Notes: generated by a model not told the origin, from the sequence alone. Positions 22,133 to 34,083 are shown, counted from the first letter of the stretch. The stretch: 64,000 bases of DNA from Peronospora farinosa (GCA_947646735.1 CANTFK010000842.1:186001-250000); one strand, 5' to 3'. Program-made: numbers and translations.

Positions 22133-24303
22133 ATGACTGGTGTTGGTCCATCCAATCATCCGTTGCAATTCGCGAGTCCTCCTCGCGACGCGTCTGGAAT
22201 TACGCAGCTCCCAGAGCTTCTTTGGGAAGAGATGCTGCGTGAATTGAAGGAGAGAGAGATCGAACAACTATGTGTAGTCGTTCAAGCTCCGGCACTCCAA
22301 AATTTGAGCGCCCGAAAGGAATGGAACCGAAGTCCGCTCGCGAGGAGCGATTTGAGGCTCAATCGTATGAGAACTCGATGCATCGAAGAACCCTACCTCG
22401 CTCTCGTGCGCGAGTTATCTGATGTCTTTCCTGACACCATCCAGCAGTTCTTCCCGCTGGCAGAGGTATGCGAGATAGATCTCGTTCCTGGGTCGAAGCA
22501 CTGCGTGACAAGTAAGTGGCCGTTGCCACGTTAACAGGTTGACATGATTGACGCCTTTTTAAGGTCGTTGTTAGGCTGGCCATGTGCGCGAGAGCACATT
22601 GCCACACTCGAGTCCCACCTTCTGTTTCAAGAAGGCGACAGGTGGATGGCGTATTGTTCACGCTTTATGCAAACTGAACGATGCGGCAATTTCAGCACAG
22701 AAACCAATTCCACGGAAAGACATGGTTTGGATACCATGTCTGGAAGCACGATTTTCTCGTCCTTAGACCTGACGGACGGCTTTTACCAAATCCTGATGCC
22801 TTCTTAGGATTTTCCGCTTATGCCGTCAGCACGCCTAGCGGTATGTTGTGGGAGTGGCTTGTGATGCCGCAGAAGCTCAAAAATGTCTCTGCTACTTTTG
22901 ATCGTATGGTGTCCCACGTTGTTCGCCCATTTTGAGATTTTGCGCCGATCTACGTCGACGATATCTTCGTCCACAGTCGCGCCACTGAGGGCGCGACAGA
23001 CCTGGATGTACATCTAGACCACCTACGTGAGGTTTTTAAGCCGATGCGCGAGAACAAACTCTACGCGAACCTGAAGAAATGCATCTTTTGTTCCCCTGAG
23101 ATTCCCGTGTTGGGCAGCTGTGTTAGCGCAAAGGGTGTTCGCGCTGATCCGGAATTCTTTTGGCGATTTGTTCTTGACCAGTCTAAACGGACCAGAAGCA
23201 TCTCCGTCAATGGTTGGGTTTGGCCAACTACCTTCATCAATACGCGAAGGACTTCGCGTCCGTGATTTACCCGCTGTCACAACTGCTGAAGAAGGCGCCA
23301 TATGGATATGGTGCCAGGAGCAACCAGTCTGCATTTGACGAGATCAAGTCAAGAATCTCGACAGCGACAATATTAGCGCTGCCTAATCATGACACCCCGT
23401 TTCATGTTGTCTGCGATGCTAGTCACTTCGCCATAGGATGTGCGTTAATGCAGCATGATGAAAATGGTAACGAACGTGTGGTGAGTTAACAATCTCGGCA
23501 GTCAAAACCTGCCGAGCGCAATTACCCAGTTCACGACAAGGAGATGCTAGCGATGCGTTACGCACTCGTGAATTCTCGAGTTATTTTGCTTGGAGAGCAG
23601 ACATTCATCATCTACACCGATCATGCGTCCCTACGGACCGCGACTAATAGTCCGCATCTCAGCCAGCGCATGGCGCGCTGGCTGTCATTTTTCACTGAGT
23701 ACAACTTTGTGGTACATTACAAGCCTGTATCAACAAACATTATTGCAGATGCTTTATCGCGGAGACCCGACGATGAACCTCGCAAAGGTACACCGGCTGT
23801 GGCCACGACGGACGCCGATGACGACGACTGCATCGCGTTTGCGACGCTTGTAATTAATATCACGGCTGTGTCCGCGGTCAACCCGTTGCGTGACGACATC
23901 GCAGAGGCGTATTCACGTGATATGCTTTACTCACCGATTGTTCGCTACTGTAGCGACCCCTCTGACGAAGCATTGATTTCGCTCTCAGCTTCCACTCGAG
24001 CCCACATTGCGCGGTACTCCTTCGATGACAAGTTGCTCATGTATCAAATTGATCAGTTTGACACTCCTTGTATCGTCGTCCCACTCGACGACGATCTTCG
24101 TGCTCGTGTTCTCCACGAGCACCACGATAGCGCCAGCAGTGGCCATCTGGGTCGCGAGAAGACGTATCTTGTGCTGTCTCGGAAATTCTATTGGCCCCAC
24201 ATGTATAAGTGGGTCCGCAAGTGGGTTTGGTCCTGTGAGGTGTGCCAGCGTGTGAAGCCGACGTCGTCGGCACAGGCCCCGCTTTGCCTTCTCCCGATAG
24301 ACA
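22133..24303 (+). pseudogene. Gypsy X RT, RNase H and integrase N-terminus
   Basis: Pre-RT (TQLPELLWEEMLRELKERE near 22200-22260, [20 protein letters not shown] near 22470-22530), then a stop at 22534. The fingers and palm are spread over frames ([11 protein letters not shown] near 22760, [16 protein letters not shown] near 22829-22875). YVDD lies near 22950; the frame there is broken at 22933. RNase H: VCDASHFAIGCAL near 23410-23450, a TAA at about 23487, YPVHDKEMLAMRYAL near 23524-23565, YTDHASL near 23615. Integrase zinc finger: HEHHDSASSGHLG ... CEVCQRVKP near 24115-24260. It is interrupted at 24304 by a solo LTR. A reverse copy lies at 55800-57827. Confidence 0.88.
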
Positions 24304-25672
24304 TGTGGTGAAGTGCTTTCCTAAATTGTGAAGAACCCAGGGGCCAGTTGGATTGAAGGGATAAGGGGCCGTGGACTAGGGAGAAGGGACCACGCACCAG
24401 AGAGAAGGGACCGAAGATAAAGGGAACCTCGGAGTGAAGCGACCGTTGGCTGAGAATGTGAAATGCAAACAAAGGAGAGGTCATTACCAGGGTACTGTTT
24501 AACCGGTACCGAAGGGAGTCGACCATGGCCCTCATCGGTAGACCTGGGTCCCTCATCGGTCGACCCGGTCCCTCGTTGGTAGACCCGGGTCCCTCATAGG
24601 TCGACCTGGGTCCCTCATCGGTAGACCCGATCCCTCATCGGTAGACCCGATCCCTCATCGGACGACCCGGTCCCTCGTTGGTAGACCTGGGTCCCTCATT
24701 GGTCGACCCGGTCCCTCATCGGTAGACCCGATCCCTCATCGGTCGACCCGGTCCCTCGTTGGTAGACCTGGGTCCCTCATTGGTCAACCCGGTCCCTCGC
24801 GGGTAGACCTGGGTCCCTCATTGGTCGACCTCGGCCCCTCGGGGTTCAGCCACTCCTGACCAGTTAATACAAGGATCAGACTAGTCGACGCAAGGAATCA
24901 GAGCTTCAGGCAAGGATAGAGTAAAGGAGCTAAAAGGATAGGACTATATTAAATACTACTCAATTTGCGATCTACTTGGCAAGTCTTCGTCGCGCTGTAA
25001 AGGAACTCGAGTCTGGCCACACGCCTGTTCCGGGAAAGGGATATATTTGGCCCCCCCGTTGAAGACAGACGTGTGGTTAGACTCAAGTGCGAGCTGAAAC
25101 CCACGTGGCACGACTCCGTCACCCAAGAAGAACTTGCTCTACGCTACTCACTGTTCCGGGAAGGGATATATTTTGGCCCCCCGTCGAAGACAGTTGCATA
25201 GCGAAGTTCAAGGGCGAATAGAGCTCTAGGATATATTTGGCCTGTGAGCTCGTTCGAGTAGCAACACCCCCCAAGACCCGCTATCGGAAGCGGTCTCCCT
25301 CACCTCAAGGTCCGGTAGCAACGTAAAGGTCAGGTGGTTAATACCCCTGAAACAGAAGGAAAAGGCCAGGGACGACAAGCTCCCTGAAGAATTTGGCTCT
25401 AAGTCCACTCTCGACAAGGTCGATCGAGTGGCCACCTACCGGCCCACCGAGTGAAGCATATCCACTCAAGGCCCCCCAGGTCTACCTCCCTCAAGGCAGA
25501 CGTCTACATCTTCACCAAGTCTTCCGAAGAGTGCAACCCGCCAGCCGACGGGTACACAAGGTGAGAGAAGGTCCATACGCGGCATCGGGGTACCCCCTCC
25601 GACAGTCGGCAGTCCGGCACAGTGAGTGGTTTGGGGTCTCATCATACAATTTAGAGAACCCACTCCACCACA
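24304..25672 (+). mobile_element. Solo LTR inserted in X integrase, with 4-bp target duplication GACA
   Basis: 1,369 bp, TGTGGTGAAGTG to CACTCCACCACA, the same TGTGG...CCACA type as R. It is flanked by GACA at 24300-24303 and 25673-25676. Removing the LTR and one GACA restores the integrase reading across the gap (CLLPID then VSIDFAFGLP) at the spacing seen in Z, apart from a stop. The same insertion is in X'' at 54440-55797, so it predates that duplication. The imperfect inverted ends are those of an LTR, not of a DNA transposon. Confidence 0.85.
24528..24845 (+). repeat. Minisatellite of about 18-20 bp units in the solo LTR
   Basis: About 16 imperfect units of GGT(A/C)GACC(C/T)GG(G)TCCCTCATC. 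The reverse copy in X'' is at 55262-55580 and differs in unit number and order. This is the likely source of the 11-bp length difference between the two LTR copies. Confidence 0.8.
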
Positions 25673-27100
25673 GACACGAGCATTTAGAATTCCGTGAGTA
25701 TTGATTTTGCCTTTGGATTACCAGCCGATGCGCAGGGGCGCACAGGCATCCTAGTCATCGTGGACAGGTTTAGTAAGAGGGTTAGTAAGTGGTATGGCGC
25801 ATCTTTCACCGGTCGCTGCTTCCATCACGGCCGATTTAGTAAGATGGTTAGTAAGTGGTATGGCGCATCTTTCACCTGTCGCTGCTGAATTCCGTGAGTA
25901 TTGATTTTGCCTTTAGATTACCAGCCGATGCGCAGGGGCGCACAGGCATCCTAGTCATCGTGGACAGGTTTAGTAAGAGAGTTAGTAAGTGGTATGGCGC
26001 ATCTTTCACCTGTCGCTGCTTCCATCACGGCAGGTTTAGTAAGAGGGTTAGTAAGTGGTATGGCGCATCTTTCACCTGTCGCTGCTTCCATCACGGCCGA
26101 GAACACCGCGGCTCTCTTCGTATACGTGGTCTTCAAACACCATGGCATGCCCGCAAAGATTGTATCTGACCGCGATCCTCGATTCACGGCCACATTTTGG
26201 TCTCGCTTGTTCGAGATTCTCAGCACTCGTCTGATGATGTCTACCACCGCGCATCCTGAAATGGATGGACAGAACGAGTATGTCAATCGCGTGTTGGAAG
26301 ACGTTCTGCGCAGTTACACCAGGTTTTTTACGTCATGGAGCGAGTTCGTACCCATGACTGAGCTCGCGTTGAACAACGCTGTTCACGCTTCGACTGGTTT
26401 GGTCCCCCTTTTCTTGAATACCGCCCGTCATCCGCGCGTCCCGGCTCTTCTTGGTTTGGCCGATTCTTCTACTCTTGTTGGGGGGAAGGGCACCGGATTT
26501 CTCAGTGCCACTAACTTCCTCGTGAAAAACATTACACAACTCGCTACATGCGGTGCAAACGCGTTCCAAGTCACAGAATATTTCTCCTCCGGCAAGCGCA
26601 GCTCAGTCTTCATCGGGAGTCCGTCTGTCGAACTCTTCTTTGATCGACGAATTTGTGATACATCATCAGCCTGTCGCGCGATTTGTGCGCGACGCTATTG
26701 CCGCTGTGGTCGATAAGCAGAAGGCGTCCGCAGATAAGCGCGGACGCAAGGATTTTGAGATGTTTAAGGTTGGTAATTTGGCTCTACTTTCGACGACAAG
26801 CATACCCGACGCATAAAAGTGACAAATCTTGGCACACTGAAACTAGCACCACGGTATATTGGTCCATTCAAAGTAATTAAGGTGAACGGGGATGCCTACG
26901 AACTGGACATCCCTTCGTCGATGCGTCTTCACCCTACTTTCGACGTCGGTCGTCTCAAGCGTTACTGGTCGGCGGTCCTCCTTTCGAAAACTGATGTGAC
27001 GCAGTTGCATAACGCGGTCCCCGATAACGCGGAGGTCTTGGCAGATCGGGCTGGTGCGCCCGCGCAACCCCACGTAGTCCCGTCGAAGAGCAGCATTTGA
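25673..27100 (+). pseudogene. Gypsy X integrase core and C-terminus
   Basis: DDE core: SIDFAFGLPADAQGRTGIL near 25694-25750, [18 protein letters not shown] near 26163-26215, and [15 protein letters not shown] near 26262-26305, where the catalytic Glu region reads QNEY instead of the usual [16 protein letters not shown] lies near 26365-26400. From 26553 the frame changes to the post-core helix (RFVRDAIAAVVDKQKASADK near 26680-26740) and the C-terminal module (APRYIGPFKVIKVNGDAYEL near 26846-26905, LHPTFDVGRLKRYW near 26930-26965). Tandem duplications disrupt the first part. Confidence 0.87.
25687..26100 (+). repeat. Nested tandem duplications in X integrase
   Basis: A 200-bp unit starts at 25687 and again at 25887 (GAATTCCGTGAGTATTG), a non-multiple of three that shifts the frame. 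Inside each is a 66-bp, 22-codon duplication (FSKRVSKWYGASF, starting near 25771 and 25837). X'' (54250-54425) has the 66-bp duplication but only one 200-bp unit, so the 200-bp event is later. Confidence 0.85.
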
Positions 27101-28200
27101 CTGCTCCAAACGCTCGAGTCGCTAAGAGAACCCAGCAATCGCAGAAAATGCCTTCTCTGCGAGACTCCTAGTAGCCTCAGCAAGCTCACGTGATTGCCTT
27201 GCATCATGGTCTACGAACGTAACCCGCCGATAGAGTACCTGGAGCTGCGCCACGACCGAAGTAGTCGGCACCGGTCGTTCAGACTCCGGTGCCTCACGCT
27301 GCGTTTCGCGCGAAGGTCCACCGCCGTTATTTGACAGCGCTGGAAATCGACGTTGGCTTGTGGAATTAATCTTAGAACATCGTGACCCGCCTCAGACTGT
27401 GCATGGCGCCGCCCTCGCTCAGACAAACCTCGTTCCGGAAACGCGACATTATCGCGTTCGCCGGCTCGGTTGTCCCCCGAATACCGATACGTGGGAACCT
27501 CGCGCAACACTTCTCGCGGACGTTCCGGATATCATGAGCGACAAAGAACGGGCGGTGAGCGGGATTGCGAGCGTCGAGCAGCTCGCGATATTAAGATACA
27601 TCGCTGATCGAGAGCGCCGCGCAGGTCGCGATGTTGGAACCTCCACCGTTGGAGAGCGATTTCTTGGGGTCAGTGCAGAGTTTTGACGCACGTTTATTCG
27701 AGACCACCCATGCGCTCATTGGTGTTCATCACGCACTCGCTCATGCCTCCCAATCCACGTGCGCTCCTCCTCTGAAATCGGACAATCGCCAAGAATGGAC
27801 ATCCACTGAGCGCGGTTTGGGCGCGCTACGCCGTGGCGTTCAAAATGATGGCAACGTTCTTTCCAGTTTACAAAGCAAGAGGGACGGTCCGCAGCCCACG
27901 GCAACTCACGCACCATCTCGCGAGCTTACGCGAGTCCGAAACGACGACGTTGCTCTTCGCATATCGGTTCGAGTTCGGCAAAAGACGTCTCGGTGTTCCA
28001 TTGGCGGACGAATGCAATCCAAGACTCGTCCAGCGAAGCTTGGCTTACGCCATACGTATCCAAGGTCGGTTTTTCCCGAGCACGCCTCCATCGTCGCCAC
28101 ATCTCGCGCATCTCTTCATCACCACGCGAGAGTCCAATTCCGCTGCAGTCGTACTTCTCCCAGACGCAAAGACCCTCCTCATATGTTCGCGAATGGTGGG
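26843..28200 (-). pseudogene. Antisense accessory ORF of gypsy X
   Basis: Minus-strand remnant. 28111-27926 and 27916-27716 join across one stop into about 130 residues (MREMWRRWRRAREKPTL, SWIAFVRQWNTETSFAELEP, LPWAADRPSCFVNWKERCHH, SILGDCPISEEERTWIGRHE), a Trp-rich domain I do not recognise. Further down, 27240-27040 gives a coiled coil (VAQLQVLYRRVTFVDHDARQ, SRELAEATRSLAEKAFSAIA, stop, LERLEQSNAALRRDY). The stretch between is frameshifted. It is truncated upstream at the inverted-repeat junction near 28215; the X'' copy runs about 120 bp further. Same position and strand logic as in Y, R, S and W. Confidence 0.55.
27330..27686 (+). pseudogene. Chromodomain of gypsy X
   Basis: 27360-27686 contains LILEHRDPPQTVHG, then HYRVRRLGCPPNTDTWEPRATLLADVPDIM (about 27446-27535), the beta-strand/helix core of a chromodomain as in Y (34425-34525). 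The usual LVRWRGYP reads RVRRLGCP. It overlaps, on the opposite strand, the antisense ORF of X. Confidence 0.75.
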
Positions 28201-28215
28201 GCAGGATGGTCCCAC

Positions 28216-30072
28216 CTCTGTCTGTTGGAAGAACTGCTGGAATGGTGTCAGGAGGATATCAGATAACTCGCGCACGAGAGCGAGGTAGGGTTCTTCGATG
28301 CATCGAGTTCTCATGCGATTGAGCCTCAAATCGCTCCTCGCGAGCGGACTTCGGTTCCATTCCTTTCGGGCGCTCAAATTTTGGAGTGCCGGAGCTTAAA
28401 CGACTACACATAGTTGTTCGATCTCTCTCTCCTTCAATTCACGCAGCATCTCTTCCCAAAGAAGCTCTGGGAGCTGCGTAATTCCAGACGCGTCGCGAGG
28501 AGGACTCGCGAATTGCAACGGATGATTGGATGGACCAACACCAGTCATGTTAACATAAATTATGTGTCTTCAGAAGCGGAGCCGGCGTGGGAGGGATCAA
28601 CGGCATAATGGAATGGTGCGTCGTCGCGACACAGAAACACGAATCGGATACTCATCCGGACGTACGGAAGCCACTACTTCCGCGTAACTCGCCAGAGGCC
28701 CCTGTCTCGGCGTGGTGTCCCTAACGTGGACGGACAAGGGTGCCACTGCACGCTCGTGACGTACCGGTAGCCCCTGCTTCGGTACGGTTTTGGAAGAATT
28801 CGTATGCGCGGGAGCCGCTACTCGACCGTGCGACACCCAGAACCACTGCTGCTGGATAGATTCTTGACTCAGAAACCACTGTTTAACTGAGGGGGAGCAT
28901 ATTGCGGAGTTGTACACCACGCGCGAAGGGCCATCGCACACTTCGAAGGAATGATGAGTCGTGGAATCGGGATCCGAGTACTCGGGGCTCCATTTCTGTC
29001 ATTAGGGCGCCCCGCGCCTTCTGGAACCGCTCATTTTTTGGCGGGACCACCGACGACACAGTATCTCCTCGTGAGACAGCTGTGTTCATCGTCACCGGCG
29101 CTGGTCCTTTACAGACAGCCGCGCGATGGCCTGTCTTGCCACAGCGAAAACACTTCATCGTGTTAGGATTGCGAATGTCGCGGCCTAATGATTTACCGCG
29201 ACCACGAGAAGACTCGATTGCATCAAGTTTCATTGGTTCTGGGCTAGACGTCCGGGGATGTCGTGACGCTTCGTGCAGGAAGGGCTACGCGACAGTGTAA
29301 TCTTCACAAAGCGCGAGGGCAAATGCCTCCTCGAGGTAATTTGGCTCAGCACGTGTGAGAAATGACGCTTAATGCTCTCCTGCATATTAAAAATAAAGAC
29401 ATGAACTTGTGAAGCCATGTGAATTGGCTGCGTGGTAATGCACGAAGCAAGATGGCGTGTCTTCTGCAAGTAGTCACGCATCGTCATCTTGCCCTGTCTG
29501 AGTGAGAAGAAGTCTGCACGCAATCGAGGTATATCTTGAGGAAGCTAAAAGCCAGTCGTAAGTCACGCTAGATATCGTCCAGCGTAGGGAACGCCGACTC
29601 ATTTTCGACGAGCTTTCCGAATGGCCATTTATTAACAAGCCGAGACAGCAGGAGCATGACCTTGGCCGTCGGAGCATCAATTAATCTTGACGCTATCGCA
29701 ATATCCACCTCACGGAACCTGCGATGAAGGGGGAGACAATCCGGAACATCGCCGAAAAAAGTTGACGTCTCCATATTGATAGCGTCATGGCTGGAAATGC
29801 GCGAGGAAGTCAATACTCGCCGATTTGCTTTGGCGAGCTCGCTCACCATAAAGTCTTGAATGGTGGCAGGTTGAGCATAGGACGTCGCTATGCTCAGCAG
29901 CGACGCCACAATAGCTTACCAGACACCGCCTCGAGGCGGTGTAGTGCCTGCCACTCCCCCGAGGCGAGATTTATAAAGTCAGAACTCTCCAGCGAGACTG
30001 CTGAAGCAACCGAAGACTCGTACATGTTCATCTCGAATTTGTTCATTGGAAGGACTACAAAGTGCTACCAGG
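28216..30072 (-). pseudogene. X' : reversed copy of X gag and pol start
   Basis: Minus-strand copy of 20609-22468: gag (29909-29568, 29523-29230), CCHC knuckle (29233-28883, CFRCGKTGHRAAVC), QGL linker (28941-28597), pol start (28550-28290). It ends near 28216, where the reading passes from the pre-RT segment (VRELSDI) into X loop sequence. It carries the same frame breaks as X, plus a few substitutions (Glu for Gly in LVENESAF). Confidence 0.85.
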
Positions 30073-30390
30073 TGTAACAAGCTAAGGACCCGTTACCGTC
30101 TTACACTAAAGGGGCGTTGAGGAATCGCTCGTAACTAACTCGTAAATATAACTCTGTTTTATTTTTGTTTAGTTTTAATTCGCAGTAAGTGCGAATATGT
30201 TCCCTAGCTCATGGGAACCACTCAATGTGGAAGTCAATTTATTATTGGCTAATTATTGGGTCTGGCACCCCAATAATAAACTAATAATAAAATGACGCGC
30301 AGCATCCGATAATCGGATACTGTCTTATGCCTACTTATGTAATTATGTACTATTCCTATAACTACTTATGTAATAGGTTGCCCTATTAAA
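30073..30390 (-). repeat. 5' LTR of X'
   Basis: Reverse copy of the X LTR: TGTAACAAGC at the left, CCCTATTAAA at the right, with the primer-binding site GTGCTACCAGG just left of it at about 30063-30072. Confidence 0.8.
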
Positions 30391-33300
30391 GTGTCGATGG
30401 TCCACCACTCGAATAAGTCGAGTGGACCGGGACATGAATGCTTGTCTAGAGGGCAACATTCACGAGAGAGCACATTAATAGACCAGAAGCGGTAACGCGT
30501 AATTCAAGATCAACTGGAGAGTTGATCGTAGAGGATCTCGCTATGCTTGCGCCACCACAGCTAGAGGAAGTCGATGAAAGAAGTCCCATCGAGCCTGAGG
30601 GAATAAGTCCCTGGAAAACAATCACTGAGGGAATAAGTCCCCAGTGCCCTAAGGGAATAAGTCCCCAGGAAGTTAACGAGACGTTGAACGTCTTGGCTAA
30701 TGACGGATCAAAAGTAGGCGCTTATACGCTTGATCTGGTATGGTCGCGCCTCCGAAGTTAACTTCGGAGATAACTCAGTTTTCTACGCTAGAAACTTAAA
30801 GGTTCTTGCGTGATCTGCGTAGTGGCAAAGTCAAGCAGATCTGTGTGATCGTCGCAGAGGACGAGTACATGACTGACATTCGGTCAGCAACAGTTTTTGC
30901 CGAGAACGAACGGGTTCTCAGCAGCTCATCAATGGACGAAAGTGTCCTTGATGAGATGACTCGTATTGAGCGATATACATCGCAATCCTGGGATTCGCTG
31001 AAGTCAAATCCTTTGTATAAGGATTTGGTCGAATTCAAGGATGTATTCCCTGAATCCGTTCCGTGCGAGTTACCTAAGGATAAAGGTACTCGACACGAGA
31101 TCGACCTTGTTCCTGGCACAAAATATTGTGTCATGAAGCAGTGGCCACTGCCTCGGGGATAGGTCGAGGCGATCGACAAGTTCTTTGCCGATCGCCTAGC
31201 AGCGGGCCATGTGAGGGAGTCAACTTTACCTCACAGCTCTCCGACCTTCTGTGTGCGCAAGGCCACAGGAGGGTAGCGGATAGTACACGCGTTCAACAAG
31301 TTGAACGCTGCAACGATACCGGCTCAAACGCCGATACCGAGAAAGGACGTAATCATAGATGGTATGTCTAAGAGTACTATCTTTTCGTCCATGGATCTGA
31401 TGGATGGTTTCTATCAGATCCTAATGCGTGAACGGGACATCCCGTACACAGCAGTGAGCACTCTCAGTGGTATGCTCTGGGAATGGTTGGTGATGCCGCA
31501 AGGGCTTAGTAATGCACCAGCCACATTCAATAGATGTGTTTCACATCTATTGAGACCGGTGCGCGAATTCGCGCCGAGTTACTTCGATGTCGTGTTCGTC
31601 CATAGTCGGGCTATCGACGGGAAAACAGACGTGGAAGTCCATAGACTCCACGTCCGTAAGGTTCTTACACTTATGCGCGAGCATAAGTTGTACGGCAACC
31701 TCAAGAAGTGTATATTCGCAGCTAGCGAAGTACCACTTCGGGTGCATCGTCGGAAAGAACGGCGTACGCCCTGATCCAAAAAAGATCAAGGCGATCACCG
31801 ACTTGCCAGTGCCAGTCGATGTCAAAAGTCTAAAATTCTTTGGAGTAGCTGCGTACTTGCATAAACACTCGCGCATTACGCCGAATTGACAGTACATCTT
31901 TCTTGTTTACTCAAGAAAAATGTAGAGTGGAAATGGAACGGTGACTGTCAGCGTTCCTTTGGACGTATTAAGCAAAGCTTGATGCAATCGCCAGTATTGT
32001 CGATTGCAGACAGGGACAGACTATTTCACGTGGTCTGTAATGCAAGCGATTTTGCAATCAGCTGTGCACTAATGCAGCATGACACAGATGGCGCAGAGCG
32101 TGTAGCTACAACCGGCTGAGCGCAGCTACCCGGTGCATCCTTGCCATGAAGTATGCACTGGCTAAGTTTCGCGTCTATTCCTTATGGGATAGACTATACA
32201 GACCATGCTTCGTTACGCACGGCTGTAAATAGTCCACACCTTTTGCAACGTATGGCGAGATGGCTGTCGTTCTTCGCGGAGTACAACTTCTCCGTGGAGT
32301 ATACACCGGGACGACATGACGTCGTCACCAATGAGCTCTCACGTCGGCCCGACTTTGAGCCGACTGCACTTTCCGACATTAATGTGAATACCACTGTCGC
32401 CACGCTGAGTACTAGCGTCTTGTCGTCGGGTTTACTCGACGGCATTAAAATGGCTTGCTCACAAGATAATGATATTGTACGCCTGATCGAGTATCTTAAG
32501 GACAAATTTAAGCAAGCTAAGAAGCGCTTGCCTGCCATGTATCGATCTTCTCTCGATCGATACACCCAGCGGAACGGCTTACTGTACTACACAGCCGTCA
32601 AAAACGACACGCCTCGTGTCGTTGTACCGCCGCAACATGATCTCAGGTTACGGATCATGTTTGAATGTCACGATGCACCAATAAGTGGGCATCGCGGCCG
32701 TGAGAAGACTTACCTCACGGTCAGTCGCGACTTTTACTGTCCACGCCAGTATAATTTTGTGCGCAAGTACGTGCGTGCTTGCGAGGTGTGTCAACTAGTA
32801 AAGCCTAGTCCTTTACTACGTGCACCGTTACAGCCTCTACCAGATCCGGCAGAGTGCTAGGAGTCCGTATCAATGGACTTTGCGTTTATAATTCCCAAAG
32901 ACGCTCACGGGAATAATGGTATTCTCGTGTTTGTAGACAGGTTCAGCAAGATGGTACATCTTGTTTCTGTACCTGAGTCGATCACAGCAGAGGGCTGTGC
33001 TTGAGTGTTAATCGATACAATCTTTCGATTGCACGGTTTACCTCGTGAACTTGTGTCCGATAGGGACCCCCGGTTCACGGCTGAGTTTTGGCGTTCCGTG
33101 TTCCAAACACTTGGAACACGGCTCACAATGTCTACTTCTGACCATCCAGAAACCGATGGTCAGACTGAACGCGCCAACCACGTCCTCGAAGAGATTCTTC
33201 GAGGGTACGTCCACTCGTTTACGAGTTGGAGTGAGTTCTTGTCGATGGTCAAATTCGCCATCAACAACTCAGTGCATGCGTCCACGACGCATACACCGTT

Positions 33301-33423
33301 CTACGTGAATGGCCTTCGCCATCCACGTGTCCCCACCTTAGTAGAGGATGACTCTAATTTAAGGGGGGAGGGACTCGGTCGAGCGAGAACCAATCTGGCT
33401 CTTGCTCATCACGCGACGACGTT
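30391..33423 (+). pseudogene. Gypsy Y pol: RT, RNase H, integrase core
   Basis: Starts in the pre-RT linker (30522-30761, three GISP repeats), then 30806-31162 ([21 protein letters not shown], stop TAG). [21 protein letters not shown] near 31393-31445 and [12 protein letters not shown] near 31471-31505. The catalytic box is YFDV, not YFDD (31580-31591). Frameshifts occur near 31735 and 31870. RNase H: VCNASDFAISCAL near 32035-32070, with Asn for the first catalytic Asp; LSRRPDFEP near 32338. Integrase: HECHDAP-type FECHDAPISGHRG ... CEVCQLVKPS near 32660-32810, a TAG at 32860, then SMDFAFIIP near 32870, [13 protein letters not shown] near 33055-33090 and TDGQTERANHVLEE near 33155-33200. Unusually rich in perfect hairpins. 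Dead, but with most blocks recognisable. Confidence 0.9.
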
Positions 33424-34083
33424 ATGGTCGACGCGAAAGTAACCGAAGTCGTACTATTCGACTTCGGTGAAGAGGAAGAAAGTAAGAGCGATGTCGCTCT
33501 TACTGATAACGATGCTGAAGATGTCAGCATCGTTCGAGGTATCACAAGTGAGAACTGTAATGTTCTCTCTGACTTAGTAAACGATAATTCTGCCGTGCAT
33601 TCACAATGCACAGCAGCCAAAAGCAATGAGTCAGCAGAGGATTTCCTGCTGACTCGTGAAGCGGTAGTCCGTTTCGTGCAAGACTCTATCGCAGAAGCGG
33701 TGGACAAGCAAAAGCGAAACGCAGACAATAATGGATGGGCAAATGCTCAGACATTTATCGGAGGTGATTTAGTTTTACTGTTAACAGTAAACCTACCTAA
33801 ACATGTAGTGACTAACGTGGGCAGCAATAAATTATTGCTCAAGTACATCGGCCCGTTTCGTGTATTGCGCCGCCTAGGCAACGCATACACGATCAAGTTG
33901 CCACGCAGGATGCGCACGCATCCTACGTTTAACGTGGGACGTCTTCGTCCGTACGTTCAGTACGCGGCTTCTTCGAACGACGAAGATAGCCATTACTCAC
34001 AAGAATACCCTTCATATTCTTGTTGTAACAAACCATATTCGAAACCTGGTAGTGTAGAGATGAGATCGCCCCATGATATTTGA
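33424..34083 (+). pseudogene. Gypsy Y integrase C-terminus
   Basis: 219 residues: an acidic linker (FDFGEEEESKSDVALTDND) encoded by a run of hairpins between 33442 and 33655, the post-core helix (RFVQDSIAEAVDKQKRNADN near 33672-33730), then the beta module (LKYIGPFRVLRRLGNAYTIK near 33838-33898, RTHPTFNVGRLRPYV near 33912-33957). It overlaps the 3' end of the antisense ORF from 33929. Confidence 0.85.

Larger units (their letters stand above)
19323..31340. repeat. Large inverted repeat: arms 19323-22468 and 28216-31340
   Basis: Arms of about 3.1 kb are near-identical reverse complements. Both contain the junction of Y pol with the X LTR, X gag and the start of X pol. The loop 22469-28215 is the rest of X. 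Because both arms share an older insertion junction, this is an inverted duplication, not two independent insertions. The loop exists again, reversed, at 52070-57827. Confidence 0.88.

Noticed and set aside
24304..25672. DNA transposon with inverted terminal repeats
   Set aside because: The inverted ends TGTGGTG/CACCACA match the LTR termini of the R family, and the internal sequence has no transposase; a solo LTR explains it better.
28414..28608. ORF shared between 22073-22267 (minus) and 28414-28608 (plus)
   Set aside because: Antisense shadow of the X pre-RT region duplicated by the inverted repeat.
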